Source: Pisolithus tinctorius (Eukaryota > Basidiomycota > Agaricomycetes > Boletales > Pisolithaceae). Taken from it: a stretch of DNA of 64,000 bases. The stretch spans positions 682,001 through 746,000 of the forward strand of contig JANFAH010000016.1 in assembly GCA_024663395.1 (NCBI GenBank), given 5' to 3'. A model generated the notes under the pieces. The model worked only from the letters and a program-made list of their open reading frames with translations. It did not search any database and was not told the DNA's origin. Made by a program: the position numbers and the translations under genes. Below are positions 11,528-22,072 of this stretch, one piece after another. The number at the start of each line of letters is the position of its first letter. Position 1 is the first letter of the stretch.

Positions 11528-12874
11528 ATGGCCTTCCGAATGAGTCTCTCTGGGCCTACACGGACGTTTCTCACTGCATTCAGCGCAGCCGTTGGTCGTC
11601 TCGACAAGTCGTTGTCGCCGTTCGACACCATCGCGCGACTTCGGGCCCACACCTTCGTTCCCTCCGACGCAATATACGTCTTTCATCTCGTCCTTGCCGT
11701 GTTCTGGCTCACTATCATGCAAGTTCCGTCATTTCCGAGCAAGCTATTGATACCCATCCTATTCGGAGTTGCGCTCTTCATCCCGTTCACGTCCCAGTTC
11801 TTCTTCCCTGCCATCCCAGTTTTTGCATGGCTGCTTACGTTCTACACAAACCGCTTCATTCCGGCTGACTACCGCCCCTCAGTGCACGTCGTTCTACTCC
11901 CAACTCTCGAAACAGTGCTCTATGGCGCTAACATATCTGACATCCTGACACGATTCACTCACCCTATCCTCGATCTCTTAGCGTGGCTTCCGTACGGCGT
12001 CATCCATTATACATTCCCTATCGTGCTCGCCATTTTTCTGTGGCTCTTCCGTCCACCTCTTGCCCTCAAAACGTGGGCAAAGACGTTCGGCTATATGAAT
12101 TTGACCGGTGTCTGCGTCCAAATCCTCATACCCTGCGCCGCGCCGTGGTATGAGCTCATCTACGGTCTCACACCAGCCACTTACGGAATAGCTGGCTCAC
12201 CCGGTGGGCTCGTACGCATCGATGCCCTCTTCAGTGGAGACGGCTACCAACGTGCCTTCGGCAGCTCACCCCTTGTTTTTGGCGCATTCCCAAGCTTACA
12301 TGCTGCTTGGGCAACGCTAGGCGCGCTTTTTGTATCCCATTTCTGGAAGGGTGCTGGGCGTATGGCATGGATATATGTCAGCGTGCTCTACTGGAGCACG
12401 ATGTACCTCACTCACCACTACCTCATCGACGTTGTCGGCGGTGCATGTCTTGCCACCACGTTCTTCTACTTGTTCATGCCCGACGAACTTCGTGGAGCAG
12501 GTGGATGGGGGAGCAGTGAGTACGGGGGCGCGAGATCCAAGTATGAACGGTACGACCTCGAGAGCAGGCGTCCCGGAGGCTTCATGGGTCTGGACGACTT
12601 TGCGAGTGACACAGGGGAGTCTGTAGATCTGTCCGACGAGGTTGAAGAAGAGAACATCGTATACCGTTCTCCCAACCCAAGCACCAGTGGCTCGGCACCA
12701 CACTCGTTGATGCACTCGTCGCCGAAAAAACCATCGATGCAGAATGGCTCAGGAAGTGGCCGGATGCATCGACATACGGCGAGCATCGCAAGCTTGATAC
12801 GTCCAAATGAACGCTCAGAGGGATGGAGTCCGATCAGTAACAAGGGTTTTGCGTTTCCCCCAGTTACCCGGTGA
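11528..12874 (+). CDS. AUR1: Inositol phosphorylceramide synthase catalytic subunit
   Basis: AUR1 transfers phosphoinositol from phosphatidylinositol to ceramide in the Golgi, the step blocked by aureobasidin A in fungi. The 448-residue frame is intronless. It has several hydrophobic segments and the PAP2-like catalytic motifs: FGAFPSLHA with His258, and LTHHYLIDVVGG with His297 and Asp301. The region GSSPLVF before the first motif is typical of AUR1. The N-terminal methionine follows an in-frame context with a second ATG four codons later. The C-terminal 120 residues are Ser-rich, polar and probably cytosolic. It lies next to a casein kinase gene transcribed towards it. No break is visible. 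Confidence 0.93.
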   Translation: MAFRMSLSGPTRTFLTAFSAAVGRLDKSLSPFDTIARLRAHTFVPSDAIYVFHLVLAVFWLTIMQVPSFPSKLLIPILFGVALFIPFTSQFFFPAIPVFAWLLTFYTNRFIPADYRPSVHVVLLPTLETVLYGANISDILTRFTHPILDLLAWLPYGVIHYTFPIVLAIFLWLFRPPLALKTWAKTFGYMNLTGVCVQILIPCAAPWYELIYGLTPATYGIAGSPGGLVRIDALFSGDGYQRAFGSSPLVFGAFPSLHAAWATLGALFVSHFWKGAGRMAWIYVSVLYWSTMYLTHHYLIDVVGGACLATTFFYLFMPDELRGAGGWGSSEYGGARSKYERYDLESRRPGGFMGLDDFASDTGESVDLSDEVEEENIVYRSPNPSTSGSAPHSLMHSSPKKPSMQNGSGSGRMHRHTASIASLIRPNERSEGWSPISNKGFAFPPVTR

Positions 12875-13857
12875 TATACACCTCCTTTTCACTTTGCGCA
12901 CACCTTGTCGTTAATATACGGTAACATGAGGAGCCGCAAATTCCCCTGTCGGCACTGGTCAAAGATAGAGGGTTCAGAGTTTTCGTGGGTCGCTGGGTTG
13001 ATTTATATTACTTCTACTCATATTACGGCGACGTTTATACGTACATAGTAGCAAAGCCACAGGTATTCTCTCGAAGTTGTGGCCTGATGGCAGTGCCTCA
13101 GGCCTCGAGCCCTTTTTACGATGTATACTAATTATTTGCTTGGGATTCATTTCATCGGGCACAGATCCCATAAACATTATTTTGCACATCTTCGGGCGTT
13201 CTATCATTTACATACAAACATTGGGCGCGATAAGAAGGGGGAAAAAACGAAAAAATATACTGCATACATGTCTAGCATTCAAGGATTGCAATAAAGTAGC
13301 AGCGAAAGCATGCAAGACAGCACGAAGAAGGTACAATGATGCCATGGTATACGGTTGGTGGGAACAAAGGAACACCGATAGAACGTGCGCAACAAACCAA
13401 AAAACTCTGGTGCAATTGTTTAATGCTGAGTCTCAAGCGAGCACTAGCAAAGTGAGGGAGAGTGTAAGAGAATGGCAAAAATTCCGACCTAAATGGTAAT
13501 GATATATGGTCGTAACAGATAGAAGTGGGACGCGCGTGGAAGCGTAGGGGATACTGGAGTGCAAGACTGAGGGTATCAACGGATGAGGCCGGGCAAGGTC
13601 GCGTTGCCGCTCCAGCGGAAGCTCAAGGTCACAAACAAGTGCCTGTCACTCGCCTTAGAACCTTGATGGTGGATAAGGAAAAAGAAAGCTGCTCACATCA
13701 GCAAATCCCGTCTACGGAAGGGAGACGCAAGCCACTGTTCGAGACGGAACCCGCCCCCTGGCATCTATACAGCAGCCCAATCGACCGGCGTGATCACACC
13801 TGATCACCGCCGGTACATAGGGAACCAAGGTGGGCGCGCCACTTCATCTTTCCGTCA
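12875..13857. other. Convergent spacer between AUR1 and CK1
   Basis: About 980 bp between two converging 3' ends. Open stretches at 13077-13499 and 13525-13803 show no domain or splice signals that make sense. No repeat was recognised. Confidence 0.4.
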
Positions 13858-15470
13858 CTATCGCTCTTGCTTTCCACTAGCAAGCGCAGCTGCATTACAA
13901 GCTTCGCATACCCGAGAGGAGCGACCCCTCCCCTGGTTGCTGCTGCGCGGGCCAGAGCTATTCCTCCTAGATGGCGTGGTCCAACCACGCCCGCATTCCC
14001 AATCCATATCACCACGCCCATCGCACGCATATATTGCTTCAGTAATCCCTGTTCGCGCGCCAAGGGTACGGAACATGTCACGGAGTCCGGCGTAATCCGG
14101 CAAGTCGGTAAAACGGAGTGAGCGGGCATAGGCAAGGAGGGTATGGAACTCCCGTGGAAGCGCCATTGTGAGAGGACACGATGCAGACATTGCAGAAGCA
14201 CGTCGTCCAGTACGCGAAGAGGCAGGGGAATAGGTGCCAGAGCCAGCGGGATACGCAGAGGAGGGTGTACGCGCACAGCGGTGGGTAGGAGGTGTACCTG
14301 CAGGATGAACTGAAGACAACCGCCCCTTACGGGGAGTACGTGGTTGCTGTGAGAGAGGAATGGAATGCTCTATCGCAGCAGACGTGGACGCGTCATTTTC
14401 GTCGTCGATATCATCCCCTGGATCCAGCTCCATTTCGCCGTCACTGTCATCATCCAAACAATGACTGTTAGTACCAGCGAGTGTCCCAATGGCGTGCATC
14501 TTTGCTTCGTAGATTGCATCCCAAGTTGCGGCAACAGTGTCTGCACGGATTTTACGCCAGGGTAACGTACCACGCAAAAAATAGATGAGCATATAGGCCA
14601 ATGATTCAAGGTCATCGCGTCGTGAACATTCTTGAAACCATTGTTAGGTATACCAAAACCAGGCTTTCGCAGGACCAACTTACCAATACCTCTGTGTGCA
14701 TTCAGACTAGCAAAGAGTGACGTGCCAACGCCATGCCGGCGCTCGCCATGCTCGCCCCTTTCTCGTCGCCAAGGAACATGCTCTCCGGTAAGGGGATCAC
14801 GATATCGCCGGGCGAGACCAAAGTCGATGACGTTTACAAGATGCGATGAGGCTGTATGCGGCAGGCCCATGACGAAATTGGCGGGCTTGACATCCCGGTG
14901 AACGAATGACCGAGAATGGATGAATTCAAGGCGTGAGAGCTGAGGTAACGTTAGCGTATAGACAGGCGGGAGAAGATGGGTGCGCAATTAAATCGCATAA
15001 ACAGGCATGGAAAAAAAGGGTGTACAGTGGCCCAAAATTTCCGCCCATAACGTATAAGATTAGATAGAATCACTCACCAACTGATCTGCCAGCAACAAGA
15101 CTGTTCTGAGAGAGAAATGCCTATTGCATTTCTTGAAGAGGTCCTCCAAGGAAGGACCAAGGAGGTCGATGACCATGACATTATAGTCGCCTTGTTTACC
15201 AGAGTACATAATCCAGGGCACACCTGGGCCCCCCATCAGGGACTTATACACCTTGGATTCTTGCTTCAAAGGGGAAGTGAGGGCATGGGGCAACGCGGGC
15301 TCCAACTTTATCGCGACCTCCTTCCCAGCGACGGTGTGGACACCGAGGAAGACAGAACCTATGGGGGAAGTAAGTTACTTGCAAAAGCGAAGGTTCTGAA
15401 TATTTTTACCACAACCACCGTTGGCAATCTCCTCTTCTAATCTATACTTTCCACCAAACGTGAAGTCCAT
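13858..15470 (-). CDS. Casein kinase 1 family Ser/Thr kinase, divergent
   Basis: The start [15 protein letters not shown] lies at 15470. Three introns restore the glycine loop ([12 protein letters not shown]), the ATP-binding Lys ([10 protein letters not shown]) and the CK1 signature [13 protein letters not shown]. The catalytic loop is [12 protein letters not shown], and [11 protein letters not shown] leads to [20 protein letters not shown], a hallmark of CK1. In most CK1 enzymes the loop reads KPDNF; here Ala replaces that Asp, while the catalytic Asp and Asn remain. The activation segment is Arg/Glu-rich and longer than usual. An acidic insert ([15 protein letters not shown]) and a basic Ser/Arg tail follow. 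It is probably active but divergent from the Hrr25/Yck types. Confidence 0.88.
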
Positions 15471-16501
15471 GTCTGTTGTCAGAAGCACAGGAGCCGACCG
15501 CGAATCTTCAATCAGCAACCACGATATACAGGCCAAGTAATCTCGCTCACCGATCTTGTACAAAGAATGTCGTGTCAAGTACAGGCAAAACGCCGACGAT
15601 GGACGCGTCTAAGGATGCCAGCGACGACGAAAACAGTGAAGAGAACGAAGGGGACGACTTTTGGACTTTTAGTGTGGGTGGCGTGCGTTGAAATCACTAC
15701 TTACGTAAGCACTCGGCTTTGCGGCGGCCTTATTCTCGATATGGTAAATGCGGTTGATCCCGTGATCGCGTCACGCGTTTTGATAGGCAGCCAGCTGCAA
15801 CGTCTGAGTGAACCAACTGCAGACCGGGCTGGCCGATTGAACAGACACGAGTTTGCGAAACATACAGCAAGCTGGGCAGTACTACTGGGGACACGTTGCA
15901 AACCTGTTACTAACGGGATCAAGTTCCAAGACAACGTCTCACGCCCATTACATTATATATCTGTTGACATTTGGCCCGTGCATGCCAGCATCAGTCTGAC
16001 GGAAATTAGTAGTATTGCGTTGCGTCCTGAATATGTAGCCCCCCACCGTTGTCGTACTCTCGACTGCCCTGGGTGCCTGCAATGATATGGATAAGGGATG
16101 GTCCTGAGAGGGAGTTAGAATGGACAGGCGAGTAATGCTACACACATTCCTCGGTAGTTGGAAATGGAAGACGCACGACGCACACATTGTCACACGCACT
16201 TGAGCATAGCTACGTGCACGGGTTCACATACACACTTACAAGAAATTTGTGCCAGCGAACTTCATTGAATGAGGTTTACTGGATCATCCGAAATAAGCGT
16301 CTGTGGTCAGGGGGTTCTTATGAATCCCCAGACCGCAGGTGAATTAATTTTCTGCTCACCGCTCGATACAGCCATACTAGTGGAATTATGGACTGCGACG
16401 AAGGTCGGCACTCCAACCATGTATGAACATCGCGGATTTTGCCGAATCTCTGCAAAATTTGGATTTTGACCGTAATTGGAATCTCTCTGCAAGGACTTGT
16501 C
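15471..16501. other. Divergent promoter region between CK1 and uS10m
   Basis: About 1 kb separates the two start codons. An acidic open stretch starting at 15600 (+) gives MDASKDASDDENSEENEGDD and then stops; it has no recognisable family. The rest shows no gene. Confidence 0.35.
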
Positions 16502-17261
16502 ATGCTCGTTCGACCACCTCGCATATCCCTGCCAGTGCTTGCAAGATGCACGCGGTTCAGCACTGTAAACACACCGTACGTTATAAGAAGCGTCGTGCTC
16601 AACTCGCAGGCCTCATCTCACAACTCACAGCCACGTCAATGAACCCTTGAAGACGAGTATCAAATCGCAAACAAACTCAGAGCCACGGTCTGCATTGACG
16701 GAGCCTGAGCTGGCCTCGATGGTCATCAGAGGACGTGCCATATACCCGCCCACGCCCCTTCCGCGCCCGCATAACATTCCAGTGGCATCCCTCCACTTCC
16801 GCTCGCATCATCCATTCCTACTGGACACGTTCGCGCACTTCGCGGAACACGCAGCCAGTGCGCTTGGCATACCTGCTTCGCGGCCGGTACACCTCCCTAC
16901 TCAGCGCTCGATGTGGACTGTCATCCGTGGGCCTTTCGTTCACAAGAAAAGTCAGGAGAACTTCGAACGGCGAGTACACAAACGAGCCATCAAGGCATGG
17001 GACGCCGACCCAGAGATCGTGAACATGTGGGTGAAATACCTCAGAAAGCACATGATGCCGGGTGTTGGGATGCGGGTGACGAAATGGGAAAGGGCTCCCG
17101 TGGGCATTGGCCAACAAGTGTTCCAACGTGGAATGGAGAAATTACGACTGGATACCGATGCGGCGAAGGTCAGGGCGTTGGCAGACAAGATAGTGCAACA
17201 AGAGTTGATGGCAAGCGATTCTGATACGCCCCTACAAACCGTCGCAGACAAGCAATCATAA
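16502..17261 (+). CDS. RSM10: Mitochondrial small ribosomal subunit protein uS10m
   Basis: Exon 1 (16502-16575) encodes a basic start, MLVRPPRISLPVLARC, typical of a mitochondrial presequence. The 55-nt intron 16576-16630 joins in frame to PHVNEPLKTS. The S10 core follows: IPVASLHFRSHHPFLLDTF, LPTQRSMWTVIRGPFVHKKS, NFERRVHKRAIKAWD and LRKHMMPGVGMRV. The product is 234 residues. It is a component of the mitoribosomal small subunit. The stop TAA is at 17259-17261. The gene is intact and converges with SUS1 166 bp downstream. Confidence 0.9.
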
Positions 17262-17427
17262 CACACCTCTATTGGTATTACAGTAACAGTTACGCTATTC
17301 CGTAGCGCAGCGGTGGTATTTACATTACACTGAGCCGTCTCCACAAGACCTTCACGCTCAGTAAGTCTCGGAGAAGTGTCAATGCTGATTTTTGGTCAAC
17401 GGGTGTCACCCCCCCTCGACCGCCGAT

Positions 17428-17881
17428 TCACTTCTCAAACTGGTCTTTTACGAACTGTCGTATCTGAGCTGTCGTCTCACGCCTTACACTGACTGGAACG
17501 GTCGCTTTGTCTGGTCGTATCAGCATCAACTGTATCGTTGAAGGTGAAGATTGGGGCACACCTTCACCATGGAGCGATATTTCCTCCAATACGGTTTTGA
17601 AAAGTGGCGGGTCCATCATACGTGCGCGCTCTGGCAGCATCATATATCATTAGTTCTTTCCATTCAATACAAGACAATTACCCTTTGCACGATGATACAA
17701 TTCGTCGGACCAGCCTTGTTCGGAGAGCTTGGCAGATAGAACACGGAGTATTCTAACATGTCTACGGTGAACGACGTTAAGAGAGAACAAAAAAAACGTA
17801 CCTATCCCAATCCCCACTCTCCACCATGCGCCGGTGGACCTGTGTATACAGCGCGTCCGCGTCGGAAGTGGACTTGGACAT
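17428..17881 (-). CDS. SUS1: SUS1/ENY2-like SAGA and TREX-2 subunit
   Basis: Sus1 is a small helical protein shared by the SAGA deubiquitinase module and the TREX-2 mRNA export complex. The start MSKSTSDADALYTQ is at 17881. Two introns join MVESGDWDR, then HVRILRVLSAKLSEQGW and SDELYHRAKERARMMDPP. The last exon has STIQLMLIRPDKATVPVS and RRETTAQIRQFVKDQFEK. The pattern of a VESG element, an L..QGW element and a C-terminal VP-SVRRE-IR-F helix is the family signature. At about 110 residues it is the usual size. The two-intron structure recalls yeast SUS1, which is known for regulated splicing. Confidence 0.85.
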
Positions 17882-18904
17882 TATGGTCTGAGAAGCCAAA
17901 GTCAATTTTTGGGTAGGTACCCGTCTACGCCCAACTTACCCGCGAACAGGTTGAGGAATAGTCCTCTGTGCCACCCGCCGCTTTACAATCCAACCATAGT
18001 AAATCTGACTTTCGAAGGGACGAGTAACTTACGGTGGGAGTCTATAGTCAATAACTCAGTAGACGCTGCTGGCAAGAGTACGAATCTGAATCACTTGCAT
18101 TACGTCAGGCCAAACCATTTTGTATGGTTACCGTTGAGTCATCATCCTAGACTTGGTACTAATACTTACTACCACAACCCACATATGACCCGGACCACTG
18201 AGTTTCTCCGAGTCTAAAATATTGCTCTTACCACAAGTGATTGAAGGTACACATGGTAGAGTGCCCCTGAGTCGTAGCCCGACAGGTGGCATGTCACACT
18301 CCACCCACTCCAGCGCGAAGAGCTGGCCTGCGCAAGACTGGCCTCGGGTCGCAAATCGGAGAAAGAAAGACATCAGAGTAGCATTACTGTCACAAACCAT
18401 ATGCGAGAAGGAGTGCATGTAAATACAAGCGATCATAATGATACGTCGGGAATCCTGATTGTGTGGGTGCCCAACGGAATGTAAGTTATCTAGAATGCCA
18501 AAACTGCCGCGATGTGCAATTCGGCCAGGCAGGGAGGGACGGTGGCGGGAGGAAAATACGGAGAGTGCGCACGAGTGTCCGCGACTTCCGTCGGTGCACG
18601 CTCTGGTCTAAACCATGGTCCCCGCGTCTTGAGGGTACTACGTACCATTATGGCGTACATTTGCGCGGATACCCGCCCAGCAATTGTGTGATGAAAGCAA
18701 TGGGCTCCTTGCGTTCAATTCGTTGTGCCGTAACGATAGTATTGAAGATCACCGGTGGGCCGGCTGAATTTCGTCGATGGAGCATGGGTCTCCCAAAACC
18801 CTGGCACGGACTGATTACGTTCGAGAGTTGCGAGCACGCCACAGGCCAAAAGAGCATTTTGGGAAAATAGGAGAGTACTACAGAGGGAAATGTAATATAA
18901 GCTC
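17882..18904. other. Upstream of SUS1 and flank of F-box copy A
   Basis: This holds the SUS1 promoter on the left. The right part (about 18460-18800) resembles the 3' flanks of the other F-box copies at 38.3-38.7 and 41.2-41.5 kb. A short segment around 18035-18075 (tatagtcaat ... gcgctgct type) recurs near 31850. No gene was recognised. Confidence 0.4.
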
Positions 18905-19870
18905 GCTGCACGAGTGCTGTTACTTGTGAGACGCGCCCACTACGGAACCTACGTCGCCCGCAAGACCAGAGGTGAACATCGGCATGTACTGGGGTGAGCG
19001 AATGAACAATGCTAGGAGGGGAATCACTCACGAATTGCACATGAGAATCCGCTGCGTTCGAAAGCTCCGATTTGGACCACAAGCGAATGTCATTCAACTC
19101 CACAGTATCAGTATTTCATCAAGCATGCAAAACGATCCGATGTCTTCCTGCGAAATACTGGTGTCTTCGATACGGACGCGTAGTGGCTGTCGTACCATAA
19201 GCTATCGCATGAAAGCATTGCTTTCTCGAATAGGTGGCGCTAGCCACATGTTGGGGTCTATGTCATGGAATACCACGCTTTCAAGGCTTTTCTAATAACC
19301 CGCAGATCCATCGATGCCTTCGCAGTAATCGAAGAACGTGAACAAGGAGTTTTCGAGTAAAATCATACATACGGAAACGCTCAGCAAAGAGCTTCAGCAT
19401 CCTGAATACGCAGACTGTTGGGTGCTATTGTGAAAGAGACTTGTCTCCAAGGCCACCGAAGACGTCGAAAGCGGACTAATGCAGTATAGTCGAGAGATTT
19501 GAGCCTCGGAGTTACGATTGCTTTGAAAAAATCATCCACACCCCCGAGCCAGATTTTCAAGGTGTCAAGAACAGGAAAGTGAACACTGTCTGATTGGAGT
19601 GACCATGGTGGCATATCACCTGAAAGCGATAATGTAACTAGGGCCAGAACCAGGATAGGTTCCGAAAGCGACATGTCTGCGAAATTGTTGAAACTGATAT
19701 AGCTCAGAGCCCGTAAAACGTACCAGGCGTTGAGGGCAGAATATGAGAACGGTTCCTGAATTCCAAATACTCCAGAACATGGAGGTTTGTTGGGGAAAGG
19801 AAGGTAGGAAAGGAATACGCTTTCAAGTTGAGTGTAACACATTTCAAGGGCGGAAGACACATTCAATCAC
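18905..19870 (-). pseudogene. F-box family gene fragment, 3' part (copy A)
   Basis: The stretch at 19381-19866 matches the leucine-rich central part of the intact F-box gene at 38.7-40.3 kb, including LVTLSLSGDMPPWSL, SVHFPVLDTLKIWL and DDFFKAIV. A separate block near 18920-19100 matches the C-terminal exons (SHVQFVSDSP in the intron-like position, then PMFTSGLAGD). The N-terminal coiled coil and F-box are missing. Downstream DNA at 18460-18800 also resembles the DNA downstream of the intact copy at 38.3-38.7 kb, so a block rather than a transcript was copied. Confidence 0.65.
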
Positions 19871-20090
19871 CCGTTCTTGTGCAAGAAAAGTTTGACCATC
19901 TTGTACACGTACAGTGCTGTCACTTTATTATCACTGAGTATGTCTGAGGGGTCATTACCCTTGGCATTGGGACACATTAAAATTCAATGATTTACGATGC
20001 ATACACGGTGGCCTTGCCGTACCGAATTTCTTGATTTTCTTTGACGACGCGCGATACAATTGCAGCTATTGAAACTGTCTGCCACCTTAC

Positions 20091-20906
20091 TGGAAGTCTG
20101 CCGCAAAATTAAATGGTTTATCTTAGATATGACAACAACATACGGCTTGAAGGAAACTGAGATTGCCCACCTACACACTCTACACGCTAGTATAAATTCC
20201 GAGTCATCCTTTTACTATGAGTTTTGGAAGCCTCGGTATGCTGGTGGTGGGGTCCTCAGATCCTCGCACGACGCCTGATATGGGTGCCTCAGAGATCCAT
20301 CAGTATTCCGCCCAGGTTCTGCATAAGGTGGTGGTGGTGGTGGATTTCTGGAACCATTATACACAGGGAGAATCTCTTTTATATATGCAGCCGGAGTATA
20401 AAATGAATTGAGGTGGGGCCCATTCTCGTCCACAGTGGTAGGTTGCACATTACGGATGACACGCGCTCGGGTAACCGATCGGGGTGGCTGACACAACGTC
20501 TCAGTGGGGTGCTCCTTTGGTAAAGAAGACCGGTGAGATTTGTAAGCACACCGCCTGGTTGCAAGGAGAAAGGGCAAATAAGATACATGTGCAATGACAA
20601 ACGAAAAATGATATTCTGAACACACCAGATTAGTAGGAGTAGAATGAAGGATAGCGATATGCAGGCAAACGGAATCAGAATCTGGAACCATCTTCGTTTG
20701 TAGATTGGCAATAGCTAGAGCAGTATATTAGCCAGAAAGCGGTGAAGTTTTTCATAGTCCTGAACATGCCGGCTCTGTCTCGGGATCGTAAAACCAACCC
20801 ATTTTGGAACCCAAGGCTGTATAGTGGAGCAGGGATAGTGAGAGCAGCAAGGGGACGAAGGGGAACGACTGGTAAGGGGGGATAGGGGCTGCCCCTATCA
20901 CCCCTA
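20091..20906 (+). repeat. Repeat unit P, copy 1
   Basis: About 815 bp repeated directly at 21955-22480 (truncated) and 29453-30254. The unit contains one small membrane-protein gene on the minus strand. The right end is a near-perfect inverted repeat around GATAGGGG-CTG-CCCCTATC that is shared with copy 3. The right border abuts a displaced valyl-tRNA synthetase fragment. Confidence 0.85.
20215..20802 (-). CDS. PY-motif single-pass membrane protein, copy 1
   Basis: The putative start MGWFYDPETEPACS is at 20802. After an intron comes a transmembrane helix (WFQILIPFACISLSFILLLL), then after a GT-AG intron a cytosolic tail with SVTRARVIRNVQPTTVD, FYTPAAY, PPPPPPYAEPG and TPPPAYRGF. The splice between exon 1 and the membrane exon is not resolved: here the sequence at the expected donor reads GGACT instead of the GTCT seen in copy 3, so this copy may be impaired. 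Single-pass proteins with PPxY motifs are often Rsp5/Nedd4 ubiquitin-ligase adaptors. That role is an inference. No named family was recognised. Confidence 0.5.
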
Positions 20907-20910
20907 CCCT

Positions 20911-21300
20911 AAACGACTACGAAGTTGGTGTGCGGCACGGATTAGAACTCATCAATATCCTCAATGACGATGGAACATTAAATGCCCATGCGGGTGAGAC
21001 ATTCCAGGTTAGCATTTTGGTTCTGCTGGGACGATGATATTGACGGCTTGCTAGGGTATGAAAAGATTCCATGTGAAGAGAGGTTGTTAAAGTGCTCGCG
21101 GAGGCCGGCCTTTTCATTGAGATAAAAGACAATGCAATGCAAGTTCCCATTTGCAGGTACGTAGTACCGTGCATCACTATACCCCGCTCGTCTCAACAAG
21201 CGGGAGCGAATCTGGAGACAACATCGAGCCCATACTGAAACCGCAGTGGTGGGTAAATTATATACCACTTGCGGAAGAGGCAATCAAGGTATTAATTACG
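20911..21300 (+). pseudogene. Valyl-tRNA synthetase fragment (secondary copy)
   Basis: This is a direct copy of part of the intact synthetase gene (about 60067-60470). It starts abruptly at the codons for [17 protein letters not shown] and includes introns and the exon with [13 protein letters not shown]. It is closest to the copy at 28387-28793, with which it shares changes absent from the parent. It has no start and is out of frame, so it is non-coding debris. Confidence 0.9.
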
Positions 21301-21955
21301 AGTTGTCCTAGTGGAATACCGCAACCATCATCATGTCGTCTTCCTCGCTCTCAAGTGCGGTCGCACTGGGATGGTACGATACTGCCCGCTGTACAAACTG
21401 ACGGCTACCCCCCTCCCTCCTCGTAGGTGCAAGATTCGCAGGCACATGACAATCGCCGTGCCTCCAGCACTGAAACACACCGTGTCCGGTTTGTGTCCTC
21501 CAATGTCCTTGGCGGATTACCGTCATTGACAAACGGGAACGATGTCGATGTTATCGCGCTGCGGGACGTCGAAAGCGAGGTGGATATTGGTGGATGAGCG
21601 TATGCTGACAGACATGCTTGAGGAGTCGATGCGGAGTCTTACATTGGGGGAGCGGGTGAGTTGAAGGGTCGAAAGCTGTGAGGACTTTCAGAAGGCGAAA
21701 GAAGAGATGAAAGAGAGTTCTCTGTCGGTTTATATACTGATGGTGCATGTTGCTTCTTCCACATGGATACAGTTATTTGCTCTTGCCGATGGATGGTGGG
21801 TATGGCTTCTGCTGGCTTTGTCAGTGACCGTGTCGTTGTCTGATCACCATACGCATCAATCCATAGAACATCCGACGAATGCAGACATGTCACACATCAG
21901 GTTCACTCCTGGCAGTCTCCAAAATAGCGCCTATTTCAAGCTGAGAGATACCTAG
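21300..21955 (-). other. Unit U: 5' piece of an unknown gene
   Basis: On the minus strand TATATAAA (21736-21729) precedes an ATG at 21615 that opens MSVSIRSSTNIHLAFDVPQ, then stops or splices after about 28 codons. Possible continuation exons run into the synthetase fragment at 21300, so the gene is truncated there. The same arrangement recurs at 28795-29452 with the same truncation. Function not recognised. Confidence 0.4.
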
Positions 21956-22072
21956 AAGTCTGTCGCAAAATTTAATGGTTTAATTTAGATATGACAACGA
22001 CATATAGCTTGAAGGAAACTAAGTTTGCCACCTCCGCACTCTACACACTAGTGTAAATTCCGAGTCACCCCT

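Noticed and set aside
15600..15692. Short acidic peptide gene (MDASKDASDDENSEENE)
   Set aside because: It stops after about 30 codons, has no recognisable continuation exon and lies in a divergent promoter region.
20330..20345. GTG/GGT microsatellite
   Set aside because: It is the Pro-codon run that encodes PPPPPP in the P gene on the other strand, not an independent repeat.
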